DNA of 64,000 nt from positions 1 through 64,000 of the forward strand of contig CAKSFR010000003.1 of NCBI GenBank assembly GCA_934454635.1. Direction: 5' to 3'. The first letter of the stretch is position 1; each line of letters starts with the position of its first letter. Origin of the DNA: an uncultured Ruminiclostridium sp. (GTDB lineage: Bacteria > Bacillota > Clostridia > Oscillospirales > Ruminococcaceae). Shown here piece by piece: positions 1 through 8,199 of the stretch. Below the pieces are notes generated by a model that was not told the origin of the DNA, did not search any database, and saw only the letters and a program-made list of their open reading frames with translations. The position numbers and the translations under genes were made by a program.

Positions 1-1
1 A

Positions 2-184
2 TCCAAGCTGAAAGACTTTGCGTGGGAGTACTGGTGCCAGTGCCCCTACATCGCGGCGGATAATGCGCCCGAGGTGACATACACGATTACGGCGCGCAGG
101 ACGGTGAAAAAGGCGGAGCTGGAAAAAGTGAAAATTATACTGAAAAGCGCAGGGTTTGAGGTTGTGAGTGTGAGAGAGGGATAG
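2..184 (+). CDS. C-terminal end of an unknown protein (5' part outside window)
   Basis: An open frame enters from the left edge and stops with TAG at 182-184, giving 60 residues that begin SKLKDFAWEYWCQCPYIAAD. I do not recognise the family. The part seen has an aromatic/Cys-rich stretch (WEYWCQCPY) followed by a basic amphipathic helix and a short beta-rich tail ending SVREG. It is worth naming because a decayed copy of the WCQCPYIAADNA segment recurs at about 42351-42404. No terminator follows directly; the next structure is the terminator of the oppositely oriented tRNA-Arg. The coding assignment rests on the open frame and on that second copy. Confidence 0.55.
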   Translation, partial: SKLKDFAWEYWCQCPYIAADNAPEVTYTITARRTVKKAELEKVKIILKSAGFEVVSVREG

Positions 185-293
185 GGGAAGTTTAAATGCA
201 AAACAAAAATGTCTGACCCGCATTTTTTAAATATTTTGCCGTTTTTAGCCTATTTTTGCGACAAAAAATCAGAAAGAAAGCTAAACAAAAAAT

Positions 294-328
294 CCCCGCA
301 AAGCGTTTGTTTAAGCCGCTTTGCGGGG
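294..328 (-). terminator. Intrinsic terminator of tRNA-Arg
   Basis: A perfect 12-bp stem CCCCGCAAAGCG/CGCTTTGCGGGG with an 11-nt loop lies just 3' of the tRNA on the minus strand. It is followed on that strand by ATTTTTTGTTT. Confidence 0.85.
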
Positions 329-337
329 TTTATTTTT

Positions 338-414
338 TGGTACGCCTGATGCGATTCGAACGCACGGCACATAGCGTCGGAGGCTATTGCTCTATCCAGC
401 TGAGCTACAGGCGC
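338..414 (-). tRNA. tRNA-Arg (anticodon CCG)
   Basis: The minus strand reads GCGCCTG at the 5' end and CAGGCGT-A-CCA at the 3' end. This gives a 7-bp acceptor stem with one G-U pair and an encoded CCA. The D arm is GCTC-AGCTGGATA-GAGC and the T loop contains TTCGAAT. The anticodon stem ATAGC/GCTAT encloses the loop CTCCGAC, so the anticodon is CCG and it decodes CGG arginine codons. Confidence 0.95.
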
Positions 415-450
415 AAATATAACAGGGTCGGAAGCTAAGCCGACCCTGTT

Positions 451-479
451 ATTATATCACATTATTTCAGTTTTTGCAA
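451..479 (-). promoter_or_regulatory. Promoter of tRNA-Arg
   Basis: On the minus strand TTGCAA (474-479) and TATAAT (451-456) are 17 bp apart with TG one base before the -10. The site lies between the aminotransferase stop and the tRNA. A hairpin AACAGGGTCGG/CCGACCCTGTT (421-450) follows in the leader. Confidence 0.75.
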
Positions 480-489
480 GGGTTTTTAT

Positions 490-1764
490 TTATTTCTCAA
501 GTAATTTTTCGACAGAAGCAAGCTTTATGCTTGTGCAGAAAACTTCCATTGCCATTTCAAGCTCCGCAGGCTTCGGGAAAGTGGGCGCAATTCTGATATT
601 GCAGTCCTTGGGGTCTTTGCCGTAGGGGTATGTCGCACCCGCGCCCGTCATTACTACGCCCGCTTCTTTACAAAGCCGGACTATGCGCTTTGCGGTGCCT
701 TCCATTCCGTCGAACGAAATAAAATATCCGCCGTTTGGCTCGTGCCACGAAGCAATTCCGAGCGGCTTGATATCTTTTTCAAGCTTTTCGAGAACAATTC
801 TGAACTTCGGCGCGATGATATCGCGGTGGCGCTTCATCTGTTCCTGAATGCCCTCAAAATTCTTAAAAAATCTTGCGTGGCGGAGCTGGTTGAGCTTGTC
901 GTAGCCTATCGTCTGATAGGTCATCTGGCTCTTTATGAAATCTATATTTTCCTTACTTGCACCGATGCAGGCAAGACCACCGCCTGGGAATGAGATTTTC
1001 GACGTTGAAGTGAACATCAGAACCATGTTCTGCTTGCCCGTTTTCTTGCATTCGTCGAGGATATTCAGCAGCTTGTCGGGCGTATCGGTGAGGTGGTGAA
1101 CGCAGTATGCGTTGTCCCAGAAAATGCGGAAGTCCTTAGCTTTTGGGCTGAGTGCCGCGAAGCGCTTTACGACCGCGTCGGAATAGGTTATTCCCGTGGG
1201 GTTCGAGTACATCGGAACGCACCAAATACCCTTTATCGTTTCATCCTCGGAAACAAGCTTTTCAACTATGTCCATATCGGGACCGTCCTCAAGATAAGGA
1301 ACGGCTATCATCTCGATACCCATGCTTTCGGTGATCGCAAAATGGCGGTCATAGCCGGGCGCGGGACATAAGAATTTTACCTTTTCATACTTGCTCCACG
1401 GCTTTTCGCCGCCGAGAACGCCGAGCAGCATTGCTCTTGCAAGAGTGTCGTACATAAGCTGGAGGCTGGAGTTGCCGCCGATAATTATTTCATCTCCCGA
1501 AACTCCGAGCATGGGACACATAAGCTCCTTTGCCTCGGGGATTCCGTCAAGTACGCCGTAGTTGCGGCAGTCAATGCCGTTTTCCGATTTATAATCGCCG
1601 TCAAGGCAGTGAGTAAGCATATCGATCGAGAGGTCAAGCTGTTCAAGACACGGCTTGCCGCGCGACATATCGAGCTTCAGCCCCTTATCCTGCCACTGCT
1701 TGTATTCGGCGGCAAGCTCTGATTTAAGCTGTTCAAGTTCCTGTTTTGAATAATCCTTGTACAT
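490..1764 (-). CDS. PLP-dependent aminotransferase, aspartate aminotransferase type
   Basis: A 424-residue fold-type I aminotransferase of the compact aspartate aminotransferase group (PF12897-like). It is expected to move the amino group between aspartate or a related amino acid and 2-oxoglutarate in the cytosol. Visible motifs are SNPTG at 187-191, the cofactor-binding Asp in FWDNAY (D217, Y220), and the Schiff-base lysine in STSKISFPGGG (K256). I start at ATG 1764 because AAAGGGAAG lies at the right distance upstream. An in-frame ATG at 1818 would add 18 unlikely residues. It is monocistronic, from a promoter at 1842-1870. Substrate preference cannot be read from sequence. Confidence 0.88.
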   Translation of the reverse strand: MYKDYSKQELEQLKSELAAEYKQWQDKGLKLDMSRGKPCLEQLDLSIDMLTHCLDGDYKSENGIDCRNYGVLDGIPEAKELMCPMLGVSGDEIIIGGNSSLQLMYDTLARAMLLGVLGGEKPWSKYEKVKFLCPAPGYDRHFAITESMGIEMIAVPYLEDGPDMDIVEKLVSEDETIKGIWCVPMYSNPTGITYSDAVVKRFAALSPKAKDFRIFWDNAYCVHHLTDTPDKLLNILDECKKTGKQNMVLMFTSTSKISFPGGGLACIGASKENIDFIKSQMTYQTIGYDKLNQLRHARFFKNFEGIQEQMKRHRDIIAPKFRIVLEKLEKDIKPLGIASWHEPNGGYFISFDGMEGTAKRIVRLCKEAGVVMTGAGATYPYGKDPKDCNIRIAPTFPKPAELEMAMEVFCTSIKLASVEKLLEK

Positions 1765-1841
1765 CGCAAATCTTCCCTTTCTGCATGGCGCTGCGCACTC
1801 TTTTCCGGCTTGGCGCATAATTCGCCTTTTTCTTTACTTTA

Positions 1842-1870
1842 ATTATACACGGTTTACGGGAAAATTGCAA
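1842..1870 (-). promoter_or_regulatory. Promoter of the aminotransferase
   Basis: On the minus strand TTGCAA (1865-1870), a 17-bp spacer with TG before the -10, and TATAAT (1842-1847). This gives a leader of roughly 70 nt. Confidence 0.75.
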
Positions 1871-1946
1871 GTTGTTTTTTCGATTCCTGCAAAAATAAAG
1901 AGAACTTTCTACAAAATCAACAACCCTCCGACGGAAAACAGCATTA

Positions 1947-2696
1947 TTACTGTTGAATATATTCATCGACCGTGGAAGCGGGATTCACGGTATAGTCTGC
2001 CGTAAGTCTGCCGTTTGCGTCCTCGCCGATAGTAACGTCGATGCGCAGGAAGCAGTCGTTCATAACGATTTTTGGGAACAGTGAAACGTGCTCAACGTCA
2101 AAAACGTACTGCAAAACGACAGTGCCCGAAGTTCCCGAAAGGTTGATATCGGTATTTCCGCTGTTCTGAAGCTCGACGGTCATACCAGTTCCCGCCTCGT
2201 TTATAAGCGGAGTTTCGGTTTTTTCGCTGTTAAGCGCGTTAAAGCTCGCCGCGGTCACGTCCTTTATCGTAACGCCGTTTGTGATCACCTCAAGCCGCAG
2301 ATTTGCAAGACGGAAGTTTGTGCGCTGCTGATTTTCGGCAAGCTCCTGCATTGTGACGGTCTGGAGGGTAAGCTCGTCCGTGCCGTCGTCGTTCTTGTGG
2401 CGCGAAACTGCGGTATAGAACGCGGGGTAGAACTCAGGCGTTCCCGAATCGAGCGCCGCACGCAGGATCTCATCTTCGGTAAACTCAACGGAGATCAGCT
2501 TTTCAAGCATTGCGTTATACTTGTCCATGTCAATGTCGGAGCTGTAAAGCCGCTTTACCGAAAAGGAGGTTTTGGTTTGCTCGGACGTGTAATCGCCGAC
2601 GTAGGTTATTTCGCGGAGCTGAAATTCGTTTAGGGCGTAAAGCGCCACAATTCCTGCGACAAGCACTATCATTATAATAATAACAACTTTTTTCAT
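1947..2696 (-). CDS. Unknown membrane-anchored protein
   Basis: 249 residues of unrecognised family. Residues 3-21 form one hydrophobic segment followed directly by a polar chain, so it is most likely a single-pass protein with its bulk outside the membrane (or a secreted protein with an uncleaved signal). The remainder alternates hydrophobic and polar residues in a beta-rich pattern, with NSGNTDINLSGTSGTVV in the second half. There are no catalytic motifs. It is the last gene of a glmS-fkbM-unknown series on the minus strand, 15 bases after fkbM, so it is probably co-transcribed. A role near the cell envelope is inference from the anchor and from glmS. Confidence 0.75.
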   Translation of the reverse strand: MKKVVIIIMIVLVAGIVALYALNEFQLREITYVGDYTSEQTKTSFSVKRLYSSDIDMDKYNAMLEKLISVEFTEDEILRAALDSGTPEFYPAFYTAVSRHKNDDGTDELTLQTVTMQELAENQQRTNFRLANLRLEVITNGVTIKDVTAASFNALNSEKTETPLINEAGTGMTVELQNSGNTDINLSGTSGTVVLQYVFDVEHVSLFPKIVMNDCFLRIDVTIGEDANGRLTADYTVNPASTVDEYIQQ

Positions 2697-2711
2697 CTTC
2701 GGGTTCCGTCC

Positions 2712-3800
2712 TTAAATACAGTACAGATTTGTGTCCCATGCGGGGATATAGGGGTGGTGGCGCAGATACATTTTGTATGCGGGGTTAAGCTCCTTTATAA
2801 GAAGCGGAAGCTCCGTCATATCGCCTGTGCGGTGATAGAGCGAAACGATAAGGCGGGGCTTGTACCTGCGTATCGTTTCGGCGCTTCCGAGCAGCGCCTG
2901 CTTTTCGCTGCCCTCGACGTCGTATTTTATAATGGTAGCGGCTTCTCCGCCGAGAATGCTGTCAACGCTTTTGCCGGGTATTTCCACGGGAGTTCCTCCC
3001 GTTTTTTCCGAAACCGTATCGGTCAGCGAGGAGTTTCTGCCAGCTCGGCGGTAGAATGTAAGCGTTTCGTCCTCGTTCCACGCTGCCGCGTTTATATGCT
3101 CGAAAACCGCCGAGCCGAGGGCGTAGTGTCTGCGGCGAAGTTTGGAATAATTGCGTCTGTCCGGCTCTACCGCGTAAATTTTTTTGAACCTTCTGTTCGT
3201 CAGCCGCAGAAACTCCTCAATCGTGTCGCCGTTGTATGCGCCGAGATCGACGTAGGTTTCGTCCGTGCCGATATTCAGCAGTGTGAGCGCCTCGCTTTTG
3301 TCGCTCTCGCAGCCGCGCAGCACGGAAATATCGCCCGTAATGCGGTATTTTATCAGTGAATCGAAAACCGACCGCGATTTTTCGTCCGCAAGCATCGGGC
3401 GCAGCGTCATCATATCGACCTCGTGGTCGGACAGATAATCGCTGTCGAAAAGTCCGCCGCCGACGACGGGAACGTCGGGCGCAATAACCTCGTAGCGCTC
3501 GGAAAGGCGCTGTATTCTTTCGAGAACCTCGGGCAGAGCGGTTCCGAAGCACACAACTATTATAAAATCATCGTACTGGGCTTCGATTTCGGACAGCTTT
3601 TTCACAAGATATCCGTGAAAGCTGTGTCCGCGAACAAATTCGTCGCTCGCCATAAATTCGGCGGGGCGGATATTCATGCTTTCCATAACGCGGAGAATTT
3701 TTTCCGCGCCGTCGCCCATGCCATACATGACTATCGGCTTCTGCGTTTCCGAAAGGCGCTCCCATGCGCTCAAAGACGGTTCAAATGCGTTTTCTTCCAT
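2712..3800 (-). CDS. FkbM family SAM-dependent methyltransferase
   Basis: 362 residues in two parts. Residues 1-110 contain a Rossmann-like segment beginning IVMYGMGDGAEKIL, as in proteins that recognise a sugar or nucleotide. From about 183 the FkbM methyltransferase domain has the SAM-binding motif YVDLGAYNGDT (183-193), an acidic VEPD (E212) that would hold the ribose, and IKYDVEGSE (291-299). FkbM enzymes usually O-methylate sugars or lipids. Acceptor unknown here. It starts 22 bases after glmS on the same strand. That hints at, but does not prove, a role in amino-sugar polymer decoration. Confidence 0.85.
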   Translation of the reverse strand: MEENAFEPSLSAWERLSETQKPIVMYGMGDGAEKILRVMESMNIRPAEFMASDEFVRGHSFHGYLVKKLSEIEAQYDDFIIVVCFGTALPEVLERIQRLSERYEVIAPDVPVVGGGLFDSDYLSDHEVDMMTLRPMLADEKSRSVFDSLIKYRITGDISVLRGCESDKSEALTLLNIGTDETYVDLGAYNGDTIEEFLRLTNRRFKKIYAVEPDRRNYSKLRRRHYALGSAVFEHINAAAWNEDETLTFYRRAGRNSSLTDTVSEKTGGTPVEIPGKSVDSILGGEAATIIKYDVEGSEKQALLGSAETIRRYKPRLIVSLYHRTGDMTELPLLIKELNPAYKMYLRHHPYIPAWDTNLYCI

Positions 3801-3822
3801 TATTTTGACATTCCTTTCGGAG

Positions 3823-5646
3823 TTATTCGACAGTTACCGATTTTGCGAGATTTCTCGGCTGGTCAACGTCGCAGTTTCGCAGGACAGCCGTGTAGTAAGC
3901 GATAAGCTGGAGCGGAACGACCGTTACGAGCGGCATGAGAATGTCGCGGACTTTCGGGATATAAACGGGGCAGTCCACGCTGTTCTCTTCGACAGACGTA
4001 CCCTCGGGCGCTATCATTACGACTGTTGCGCCGCGCGACTTTACCTCCTTGACGTTGCTCTGTGTTTTTTCAAAAAGGTTGGACTGTGTAGCGACCGCGA
4101 TAACGGGCATACCCGGGACGATAAGCGAAATCGTGCCGTGCTTGAGTTCGCCCGCCGCATAGCTTTCCGAGTGGATATAGGAGATCTCCTTGAGCTTCAG
4201 CGAACCCTCCATGCTCAGCGCATAGTCAAGCCCTCTTCCGATATAGAGCAGGCTTTCGGCGCTCATCAGCCTTGAAGCGACATACTGATACGGCTCCTGA
4301 TTATCTACGCATTTTTTTATTTCATCGGGTATCGCGGCAAGCTCCGAAACGAGCGTGCGGCATTCTTCCTCGGTTATTTTTCCTCTTGCGTATGCGATTT
4401 TGAATGCGAAAAGGTACATGAACGCCGTTTGGACCATATACGCTTTTGTCGAGCAGACGGAAATTTCGGGACCTGCGAGAGTGTACATGACCATTTTCGC
4501 TTCGCGGGCTATCGACGAGCCGACCACGTTCACGATAGCGAGCGTATCCGCGCCGGTTTCGTTCGCCAGCTTCAGCGCGGCGAGCGTGTCTGCGGTTTCG
4601 CCCGACTGTGAAATTACGATAACGAGGTCGTCGGGGGAAAGAAGCGGGCTTCGATAGCGAAATTCAGACGCGATATCAACGATAACGGGAGTCCGCGCAA
4701 GGCTTTCTATAACGTATTTTCCGACGATTCCCGCGTGCATTGCCGAACCGCAGCCGACAATGTAGACGTGGTGGTAATTGCGGAGCATTTCGTCCGTCAG
4801 ACCGCATTCGCCGAAGTTCACCAGACCGCTTTTTATGCGCGGGAAAACGGCGTTTCTGAAAGCAGTCGGCTGTTCTGAGATTTCTTTCAGCATAAAGTGC
4901 TTATAGCCGCCCTTTTCTGCCGCTTCAACGTCCCATTCGGCGATTTGGATTTCTTTTTCGATAACATTTTTATGTATGTCGTAGAAGGTTACGCCGTTTT
5001 TGTCGATTTCGGCAACTTCATTTTCATCAAGCAGATAATATTCACGGGTGTGCGCGAGTATCGCGGTGATGTCGGAGGCGATAAACATTTCGCCGTCTCC
5101 TTTTCCGACAATAAGCGGACAGTCTTTTCTTGCGGCGAAAATCTTTTCCTTAAAATCGCGGAAAATAATGCCGAGAGCGTACGCGCCCTCAAGCTCGCTT
5201 ATCGTTGAAATTACTGCGTCAACAGGGTCGCCGGCGTAGTTATAATCAAGCAGCTTCACAACGGTTTCGGTATCTGTTTCGCTCTCGAAGCCGTAGCCCT
5301 TTGAAATAAGAAAATCCTTTATTTTACGGTAATTTTCGATAATTCCGTTATGAACGACGGAAACGCGTCCGTTTCCGATAGGGTGGCTGTTTATGTCGCT
5401 GGGTTCGCCGTGAGTCGCCCAGCGCGTATGGCCTATTCCGCAGGTTCCGCTCAGTTCGCCAGCCTCATCAAGCTTAGGCATCAAGCCCTCGCGTATTTTG
5501 CCCTTTGCTTTAACCGTTTTTATTTTATCATTCTCGAAAACCGCGATCCCCGCGCTGTCATAGCCTCTGTACTCAAGCTTTGTGAGCGCGTCCACAAGAA
5601 TTTTTGCGCAGGCTTTTTCGCCCGTATATCCGACTATTCCGCACAT
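3823..5646 (-). CDS. glmS: Glutamine-fructose-6-phosphate aminotransferase (isomerizing)
   Basis: Makes glucosamine-6-phosphate from fructose-6-phosphate and glutamine, the entry step to peptidoglycan and other amino sugars. At 607 residues it has the normal length. The N-terminal glutaminase begins MCGIVGYTG with the catalytic Cys2 and contains GHTRWATHGEPS. Two SIS domains follow (GCGSAMHAG, SQSGETADT, CSTKAYMVQ, GRGLDYALSMEGSLKLKEISYIHSESYAAGELKHG), and the conserved tail NLAKSVTVE is intact. It is the first gene of the glmS-fkbM-unknown series. The leader is only about 50 nt, so a glmS ribozyme does not fit. Confidence 0.97.
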   Translation of the reverse strand: MCGIVGYTGEKACAKILVDALTKLEYRGYDSAGIAVFENDKIKTVKAKGKIREGLMPKLDEAGELSGTCGIGHTRWATHGEPSDINSHPIGNGRVSVVHNGIIENYRKIKDFLISKGYGFESETDTETVVKLLDYNYAGDPVDAVISTISELEGAYALGIIFRDFKEKIFAARKDCPLIVGKGDGEMFIASDITAILAHTREYYLLDENEVAEIDKNGVTFYDIHKNVIEKEIQIAEWDVEAAEKGGYKHFMLKEISEQPTAFRNAVFPRIKSGLVNFGECGLTDEMLRNYHHVYIVGCGSAMHAGIVGKYVIESLARTPVIVDIASEFRYRSPLLSPDDLVIVISQSGETADTLAALKLANETGADTLAIVNVVGSSIAREAKMVMYTLAGPEISVCSTKAYMVQTAFMYLFAFKIAYARGKITEEECRTLVSELAAIPDEIKKCVDNQEPYQYVASRLMSAESLLYIGRGLDYALSMEGSLKLKEISYIHSESYAAGELKHGTISLIVPGMPVIAVATQSNLFEKTQSNVKEVKSRGATVVMIAPEGTSVEENSVDCPVYIPKVRDILMPLVTVVPLQLIAYYTAVLRNCDVDQPRNLAKSVTVE

Positions 5647-5701
5647 AATATATTCCTCCGTTTATTCGGCATCAATGCTGTCTGAACCATATATATTATA
5701 G

Positions 5702-5730
5702 AGTATAACACAAAAATGCCGTTTTTGCAA
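5702..5730 (-). promoter_or_regulatory. Promoter of the glmS operon
   Basis: On the minus strand TTGCAA (5725-5730) and TATACT (5702-5707) are separated by 17 bp. The transcript would start near 5695 and reach the glmS ATG (5646) after about 50 nt. Confidence 0.75.
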
Positions 5731-5778
5731 CCTTGAACCGCGAAAAAGATGAAATTTCACACATTTTTCGCGGTTGTG

Positions 5779-5883
5779 GCAGTGCGCGGCGCGCGCCCGT
5801 CCGCGAAAGCGGACGGGCGCATGGGGCGGCGGCTTCGCCGCCGCCTGCCGCATTCGGCGAAGCCGAATGCGGCGCGCCGCGCG
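5779..5883. repeat. Cloverleaf repeat, copy 1a
   Basis: A GC-rich element with an outer stem GCGCGGCGC/GCGCCGCGC enclosing three adjacent hairpins. Arm 1 is GCCCGTCCGC/GCGGACGGGC with loop GAAA. Arm 2 is GCGGCGGC/GCCGCCGC with loop TTC. Arm 3 is GCCGCATTCGGC/GCCGAATGCGGC with loop GAA. It is identical over 105 bp to copy 1b at 6121-6225. Open frames through it are low-complexity shadows. Confidence 0.9.
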
Positions 5884-5989
5884 TGCGGGGAGAAGTATGT
5901 GCGGACGGCGGCGTTTCGCCGCGATTTTGGGTATTGCGGGGCTGCCAAAAGCCGCCGAGTGGGTAAATCTGCACTTTTGCGGCTTCAAT

Positions 5990-6085
5990 GCGAACGCCTC
6001 CTGAGAGGCTCGCCGCCGCTTTGCTCCGCAAATCGGCTCGGCTCGCCCCTCGTCGGCGTCCGCCGCGGCTTTCAATTTCCTTGTG
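5990..6085 (-). repeat. Conserved block linked to the cloverleaf repeats (copy 1)
   Basis: The reverse complement of this stretch is recognisably similar to 16876-16975: shared runs include AAATTG, GCCGACGA, GGGGCGAG, TTTGCGGAGCAAA and CAGGAGGCG. In both places a cloverleaf begins about 105-125 bp further on in the same orientation, with CGGCGGCTTTTG in the spacer. Not coding as far as I can tell. Confidence 0.65.
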
Positions 6086-6120
6086 CTTTTTCGGACGTTT
6101 TGTCAACGCCGCTGTGGGAG

Positions 6121-6225
6121 GCAGTGCGCGGCGCGCGCCCGTCCGCGAAAGCGGACGGGCGCATGGGGCGGCGGCTTCGCCGCCGCCTGCCGCATTCGGC
6201 GAAGCCGAATGCGGCGCGCCGCGCG
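6121..6225. repeat. Cloverleaf repeat, copy 1b
   Basis: An exact second copy of 5779-5883 in the same orientation, 342 bp downstream. It has the same outer stem and the same three hairpins. It lies about 90 bp before the promoter of the next operon. Confidence 0.9.
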
Positions 6226-6317
6226 GGAAGCCCCGCACACCATGTTTGAACGCATTTAAAGCATTTACAAATTTAGCGAAAAATGTCAGAAATTTTACCT
6301 GTTTTGACTCGTTTTAC

Positions 6318-6346
6318 TTGACAAATCCGCCAAAAAATGGTATCAT
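6318..6346 (+). promoter_or_regulatory. Promoter of the Tim44-like/SPFH operon
   Basis: TTGACA (6318-6323), a 17-bp spacer ending TGG, and TATCAT (6341-6346). It lies 61 bp upstream of the ATG at 6408. Confidence 0.75.
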
Positions 6347-6407
6347 AACATTGAAAATATCTGCGCTTCGGATTTTTCAGACTGGCATATCAAGGGGAGG
6401 AAACTCA

Positions 6408-7406
6408 ATGAAAAAGTTGATTTCACTTTTTTTAACGGCTGTTATTGCGGCGCTTGCGCTTTGCGGCACTGCTGCGGCTTTTGACGCAAACGACTACGAC
6501 TACTCCGATTACGACAGCGGTTCAAGCTGGGATTGGAGCAGCAATGACGATAACGACTATTACTACGGCGGCACTTCGTCTAGTGACAGCGACGGCGGTT
6601 CCGGCGGGGGTATCGGTGTTGTTGCCGGGACGATTATCATTATAATTGTTATAGCGATAAGCATGTCCTCAAAGGGAAAGAAGAACGGCGGCTCAAATAA
6701 TACCGAAATGCCGACTCCTATCGCCGGCGGTGTTCGTCCCGCAAACGGCGGTCAGGGCAAGAACGTAAACGTTCCCGACAGAACGGGCGAAATTGAGCAG
6801 ATAATCAAAAAGGACGATCCGAACTTCACCTCGGACGATTTCACCAGCTTCGCAAAAGAAGTGTATATGGATATTCAGACCGCATGGTGCAAGCGCGACC
6901 TTACTTCCGTGCGCCCCGTTATGCACAATAACCTGTACAACACAACGCAGAAGCAGGTTCAGTCCAAAATCGACCAGAAGGTCATCTATCATTATGAGAG
7001 CATCACGATAAATACGGCTTATCTCACAAGCTATGTGCGCGACGAGCAGTTTGAATACCTTACGGTTTATCTTAACGCACGCTTCATCGACTATCAGACA
7101 AACGAGGAAACAGGCGCGGTTATCCGCGGCGATAAGAATACCCGTTGGGATTTCCGCTATAAGATGAAGTTCATGCGAACCGTCGGCGTAAAGACAAAGG
7201 AAGCGAACGAATCCGACCACGGACATAACTGCCCGAACTGCGGCGCTCCTCTTGAAATGTCCAGCAGCGGTCAGTGCGCATACTGCGGCTCTGTTGTGAC
7301 CTCGGGACTTTACAGCTGGGTTCTCAGCGACTTCACGACCGTCCGCGATGATACAAAGGATGACGGTATCCGCGTAAATCAGGACAATAACGGAGACGAG
7401 AACTGA
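6408..7406 (+). CDS. Secreted/membrane Tim44-like protein with zinc ribbon (YdjG-like)
   Basis: 332 residues. A signal peptide (1-24, MKKLISLFLTAVIAALALCG) is followed by an Asp/Tyr/Ser-rich spacer, a transmembrane segment at about 70-90 (VVAGTIIIIIVIAISM), a Tim44-like domain, and a zinc ribbon at about 274-293 (CPNCG...CAYCG). It starts at ATG 6408 behind GGGGAGG; open frame upstream runs through the repeats. First gene of an operon that ends in an SPFH protein. The lengths and order resemble B. subtilis ydjG-ydjH-ydjI, a membrane-stress complex that recruits PspA. No pspA gene is present here, so the functional link is inference. Confidence 0.8.
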   Translation: MKKLISLFLTAVIAALALCGTAAAFDANDYDYSDYDSGSSWDWSSNDDNDYYYGGTSSSDSDGGSGGGIGVVAGTIIIIIVIAISMSSKGKKNGGSNNTEMPTPIAGGVRPANGGQGKNVNVPDRTGEIEQIIKKDDPNFTSDDFTSFAKEVYMDIQTAWCKRDLTSVRPVMHNNLYNTTQKQVQSKIDQKVIYHYESITINTAYLTSYVRDEQFEYLTVYLNARFIDYQTNEETGAVIRGDKNTRWDFRYKMKFMRTVGVKTKEANESDHGHNCPNCGAPLEMSSSGQCAYCGSVVTSGLYSWVLSDFTTVRDDTKDDGIRVNQDNNGDEN

Positions 7407-8155
7407 TGCCCGCGATCGTTACAACGCTTATTATTGTAGCGATAGTGGTGATCGGCATACTGGTTGTGATAGCCGTGATAAAGCGGAACCTCAGCAGAGC
7501 GGCTCACAAGTACCTCGGAATGGGACTCGATGAAACCGCCCGTCTTATAAGCGACGGTCTGCGTGAGGAATCCTCGACCCCGAAAGCTATTTCCAATATG
7601 TCTGCGGTTTATAAGCCGAAGCTTATGCGCGATTTTCCGCAGATGACCTACGAACAGTTTGAAACACTTGCAAAAACGACGCTGCTTTCAACTCTCGGCG
7701 CAATCGAAAACGAAAGCACGGACGGTCTTGAGAATACCACGCGAGGATATATTTCCGCCGTGCAGAGCATTATTTCCGATAATCATGGCAGAAATGTCAC
7801 CGAATATTTTGACGACATAAAAGTTCATCGCCTGTCTATTGCGGATTATAAAAGCTCTGCGGATTCGGCAAAAGCCGTTTTCGAGGCTTCGTTTCAGTGC
7901 CGCCACTATTTTTCGGACACGCCGGAAAATAACAGAAATTCCCTTTCGCAGCTTGCTGCGAAAATAATATTGGTCTACAGCCGCGAATCATTCGAGGACA
8001 GCGACAATGCGGTCTTTTCGCATAACTGCCCGAACTGCGGCGCGCCGATATACGGCGTGGGCGAAAACACGGTCTGCAAGTACTGCGGCTCGGGATTTAC
8101 CGAAAAGGACATTACCAAGGTCTGGCTTGCGGACAGCTTCAATTTCATTAAGTAA
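7406..8155 (+). CDS. Membrane-anchored Tim44-like protein with zinc ribbon (YdjH-like)
   Basis: 249 residues. An N-terminal transmembrane helix (about 3-26, IVTTLIIVAIVVIGILVVIA) precedes a Tim44-like domain beginning near YLGMGLDETARLISDG. A C-terminal CPNCG...CKYCG zinc ribbon lies at about 208-228. The ATG overlaps the TGA of the previous gene (TGATG), so translation is probably coupled. It is clearly a paralogue of its upstream neighbour, with the same Tim44-plus-ribbon plan but a simple anchor instead of a signal peptide and linker. It would expose or recruit partners at the membrane together with the SPFH protein downstream. Confidence 0.8.
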   Translation: MPAIVTTLIIVAIVVIGILVVIAVIKRNLSRAAHKYLGMGLDETARLISDGLREESSTPKAISNMSAVYKPKLMRDFPQMTYEQFETLAKTTLLSTLGAIENESTDGLENTTRGYISAVQSIISDNHGRNVTEYFDDIKVHRLSIADYKSSADSAKAVFEASFQCRHYFSDTPENNRNSLSQLAAKIILVYSRESFEDSDNAVFSHNCPNCGAPIYGVGENTVCKYCGSGFTEKDITKVWLADSFNFIK

Positions 8156-8199
8156 GAACATTTTGTTCTCAATTCATAAACGGAAAGGAAAGAATTACT

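Noticed and set aside
2088..2633. Plus-strand frame opposite the unknown membrane-protein gene
   Set aside because: It mirrors the minus-strand codons, has no ribosome-binding site, and the minus frame has a proper start and hydrophobic anchor.
5647..5695. A glmS ribozyme before glmS
   Set aside because: The leader from the -10 at 5702 to the start is only about 50 nt, too short for the ribozyme.
5696..6238. Long open frames on both strands through the GC-rich repeats
   Set aside because: They are Ala/Arg/Gly-rich, overlap on all frames, follow the palindromes and lack ribosome-binding sites.
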